Assembly: GCA_021399435.1 (NCBI GenBank)
Contig: JAJTUP010000012.1
Span: 558,001 to 622,000, forward strand
Length of the DNA: 64,000 nt
Source: Diaporthe sp. PMI_573
Taxonomy: Eukaryota; Ascomycota; Sordariomycetes; Diaporthales; Diaporthaceae
Reading direction: 5' to 3'
Program-made: the position numbers and the translations under genes
Part shown: positions 61,201 to 64,000 of the stretch, piece by piece
How the letters are laid out: the number at the start of each line of letters is the position of its first letter
How positions within the stretch are numbered: the stretch's first letter is position 1
Notes under the pieces: generated by a model
The model's input: the letters and a program-made list of their open reading frames with translations, nothing else
Told to the model about the DNA's origin: nothing
Databases searched by the model: none

Positions 61201-61583
61201 GAGCTGCTGGCTGCTCGGGGACTGGACTGACCAGAGCTTCACCACACTCGCTGCTGCGGTCCACTTTTGCCTTCTTGTCCCAGTCCCTGCAACTTCGGAT
61301 GCCCGGCCTCTGTCATTGAAACCGCATCCCCATCAATCTGGACCGGCCGTGAATAAGATCCTGCGACCTGCGACCTGCGACCTGCACTCACCAACCTGGG
61401 AGCTGTTAGGTAGGAATTACGTACCTGCCTCTGACCAGCACAGAGATTCCACAAACCTCCCGTCTCCCAACACACCGTCCGCGTCATAGCATACTGCTTG
61501 GTACATGACAGAGAGGTACATGGCCATATCTCGGTATCCATATTGTCTGTCCACTGCCCACCCACCAAGGGCCCCTGGCTATG
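58295..61583. other. Gene-poor region of 3.3 kb
   Basis: Open frames here are short, overlapping and not family-like (longest about 190 codons, 60179-60757 minus). Short tandem repeats occur at 60738-60760 (GTGCAGGC) and 61360-61385 (CCTGCGA, almost four copies), and a GA-run at 61102-61119. The left end holds the rfa3 promoter. Confidence 0.5.
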
Positions 61584-62806
61584 ATACTTGGATTATTGAG
61601 CTGCCGTCTTGCAACACACATACTTTACCTCCAGTTCCTTGTGAACTGCGAGCTCGCACACTCCTAGACATACTTTTCTCCTCTCCTCCTCCTCCGTCTT
61701 CCTCAAACGTGCCCTGCTCACTTGCTCCCCTGTCATCAACCAAACGCTGCGAGGGCAAACCAACGGCTGAACAACATCTGCCTCGTACCGGGTTTGCTTG
61801 CATCTTCACCCCACGCTACACGGTCGCAACAACACAACAATATTAACAACGGCCACGGAACAATCTGGCGCTCTCCTCTCTCGACTTCCTGGTCCATCTT
61901 GAGATAGCAATTGCAGACAGGAGTGCCTTCCGTCATTGGGCTCTCTCTGGCCCTAGGCTTCCCCCTGCCGGCTATCCCCGGAGCTTTTAGTCCTGACTCC
62001 CGCTCTGCGACTGCCCTGGGAGGCAAATCGCCCCTCGCGGTACACCTACAAAATAAACCATCCTAACCAACAGCACGTCGCACACAAACCCTGGACGACT
62101 TGAGACCCAGTCTTTGCAAGCAGCACACGCCATCATCGAAGTGACCGTCGATCAGCGGCAACACTAGCATTGATCCCCCCTACCAGGCTCAGCATCTCGT
62201 CCACGGCGCACCTATTTCTGATTGAGGTCCCGGCTTCCTCTCAGACCATCCCCATTCTCGCAACGCCTTTGCGAAGACGTCGAGGTTTCGTTCCGATTGT
62301 GGGTCGAATCGCCAACGCTGGTGCGGACCGGTTAACCCTCTGGCCGCGGCAACTTCCTCCAATTTGCATTGGTTGCCTTCACCTGCCTCCTGGCCATTCT
62401 TCTTCCTCTTAAACATTCATCCTCTCTTTCTTGAGTGGCCGAGAAAGTACGCGGCTGGCATCCTTGTGGGAACATACCTCCATTTCCATTTGTGGTATCC
62501 CCCTGGCAGAGCAAGCTGCTGTTCTCTCATACCAACGTCATTCCGCGGCCGCTCAGATCTGCTCGCCGTGGTTAGCTTGCAAGCCTCCACGACAACTCCT
62601 CCGCGACCGCTCTTCGTCGAATCCGTGTCACCTTTCAGGGCCTCAACGTAGCCAATCGGCATCATTCAACTCCAGTGTCAATAGTTCAGCATCTGCCCCT
62701 TCCTGCTCATCCGGAGGAACCTCTTGATTCCACGTCCCCGGGAGGCAAGACAGGCTGTCGACATCGCCCTGGGCGAGAATCTGGCTGCCAAGGCCCCACG
62801 CGCGCC
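61584..62806 (+). promoter_or_regulatory. ATG-free leader region of the bZIP gene
   Basis: Reading every base, I find no ATG on the plus strand from 61584 to the bZIP start at 62807. That is 1,223 nt where about nineteen would be expected, while CAT, the same triplet on the other strand, occurs more than two dozen times. It begins beside a C/T-rich run (61675-61705) that looks like a fungal transcription start area. The likely meaning is a very long 5' leader purged of upstream start codons. Confidence 0.7.
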
Positions 62807-63881
62807 ATGGAAGACCCCTCCCAATTTCCCAGTGACCTCGTCGACTTGAACGGCATTGACCCATACCCTGACACCCTTGAAGACGAGGTTATCGTGGCTT
62901 CCACAGAGCTCCTGCCCACCTCGCAACAACCGTACTCATCAATGAACTCTTCTATCATCCCGAGTCCGCGCTCGTCTCTGGGTCAATCTCCCCTCATGCC
63001 CTTCCGAGACATCGCATACAGTGACCAGGTTTGCGATCCAAGCCTCCTGGCGAACAAGGGAGCTGCACCGACACAAAACAAGGTTCCGGAGCCACTGACA
63101 CCAGCCTCCCTTGGGGCACGAGGTTCAATTAGCACAAAGTCGAGCTCCAATTCCATTCCTTCACTTAAAGAAACTCAGACCATGCCACCGGCACCCAAAT
63201 CTCCACGTGAGAGCTCAGAGCCTCCAAGGAAAAAGGCTCGTCTGAGGCAGTTAAAACCTGCCAAGCAGGAATCAGAAGACGAGAAAGAGGACGAGTCGAC
63301 GGAGAAGCGCAAGAAATTCCTTGAGAAAAACCGGGTCGCCGCGAGCAAGTGTCGGGAGAAGAAGAAGAAATGGGTGCATAACCTGGAATATAACAAGTCC
63401 CAACTGGAGCGGCTGAACATGGAGCTCCGCTTGGAGCACCGCGGCTTGATCAATGAGCTCAACCAGACGAAGAGCATGCTGATGAGTCACGCGGACTGCA
63501 ACGATCCCAACATCACCGAGTGGCTGAACAATCAAGCACGAAGAATCGTGCAGACCACCGGTTCCAGCATGTTCTCGATGCCGAATCCACTTTCAACGTA
63601 CCCACCGCAAGGCCAACACCGGAGTAGGAACAACGTTTCTGGAAGCTCCTTGGTCGATCTGGACCCATCGTCGCGCCGGGCGAGTACATCCTATTCGCAG
63701 GGTGAGTATCCAATGACGGGGTGAGGCAGGAGTAGTGCTCGTCACCTGATGCAGAACAGGCCATTCCTCGATCGATACGACACCTCCGATAGACCCTGCA
63801 TTACCGATTTCATCTGTATCGCCGAGAATCAAGGAGGAACCCATGGTCAACCTCGACCACATGCGCTGGATAGACGAGTGA
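62807..63881 (+). CDS. ATF/CREB-type bZIP transcription factor (2 exons)
   Basis: Exons 62807-63701 and 63760-63881 join to 338 residues with a 58-nt intron (GTGAGT...AACAG). Seen directly: an acidic, Ser/Pro-rich N-terminus, a basic-acidic linker, then the bZIP basic region RKKFLEKNRVAASKCREKKK (about residues 164-183), whose N-x-x-A-A-x-K-C-R core contacts DNA, followed by a heptad-rich helix (LEYNKSQLERLNMELRLEH). After the helix come CNDPNITEWLNNQA and a tail that carries a SUMO-like IKEEP before the end MRWIDE. Members of this class bind CRE sites and often act under stress kinases; the exact orthologue (Atf1-, Atf21- or other) cannot be fixed by eye. The acceptor choice AACAG (63759) keeps frame, while the nearer GCAG does not. 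The start is the first ATG after a 1.2-kb ATG-free stretch. Confidence 0.92.
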
Positions 63882-64000
63882 TCCTGAAATCACGTCTTAC
63901 GGAAACTGCCAAGTCGGTGACGGCCGCCAGCTTGATATCCATGGATCGTGGGCTGTCGCAGCGTTACCGGTTGGCCATAGAATGGCGGAGGCTTGCAGCA

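Overview
The window is nuclear DNA of a filamentous ascomycete (Pezizomycotina, most likely Sordariomycetes). The reasons are short spliceosomal introns (54-180 nt) with GTRNGT donors and CTRAY-type branch sites, GC-rich coding exons, pyrimidine-rich leaders and the gene families present: Zn(II)2Cys6 regulator, Spt21-type GATA-like protein, Dfg5/Dcw1-type mannosidase, Tof1, Rox3/Med19. I rebuilt exon-intron structures by hand by joining reading frames at splice sites. Seventeen spliced or single-exon genes and one decayed gene are supported. I found no tRNA, rRNA, transposon, CRISPR or secondary-metabolite cluster that I could defend.

Layout. 1.9-9.7 kb: mitochondrial 3-hydroxyacyl-CoA dehydrogenase (-), replication-fork protection protein Tof1 (+), SLC4-type borate/anion transporter (-). 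9.7-14.7 kb: mostly non-coding, with a truncated and frameshifted acyltransferase-3 relic. 14.7-21.5 kb: m-AAA protease subunit Yta12 (-) and a 921-residue Zn(II)2Cys6 regulator (-). 21.5-32 kb: gene-poor, with one Ser/Thr-rich single-pass membrane protein (-). 32-38 kb: DUF676-type serine hydrolase (+), SAM methyltransferase (-), Mediator Med19 (-). 40.8-51.1 kb: NAP-family histone chaperone (+), GPI-type GH76 mannosidase (+), dihydroxyacetone kinase (+), Sm-D2 (-), 3-hydroxyisobutyryl-CoA hydrolase (+). 52.5-58.3 kb: Spt21-like GATA-finger protein (+) and the small replication protein A subunit Rfa3 (-). 62.8-63.9 kb: an ATF/CREB-type bZIP factor (+) behind a very long leader.

This is a housekeeping neighbourhood rather than a gene cluster. 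Several genes share a theme only loosely: DNA replication (tof1, rfa3), chromatin and transcription (NAP chaperone, Med19, Spt21-like, Zn2Cys6, bZIP) and mitochondrial metabolism (HAD, Yta12, HIBCH). I see no new multi-gene system. The most interesting signals are at RNA level: a 1,223-nt leader without a single ATG before the bZIP gene, a 951-nt ATG-free leader ending in a uORF whose stop codon touches the start codon of the Spt21-like gene, stop-free introns of length 3n in bor1 and the HAD gene, a GC-AG intron in tof1, and a 174-codon open frame directly in phase after the rfa3 stop codon.
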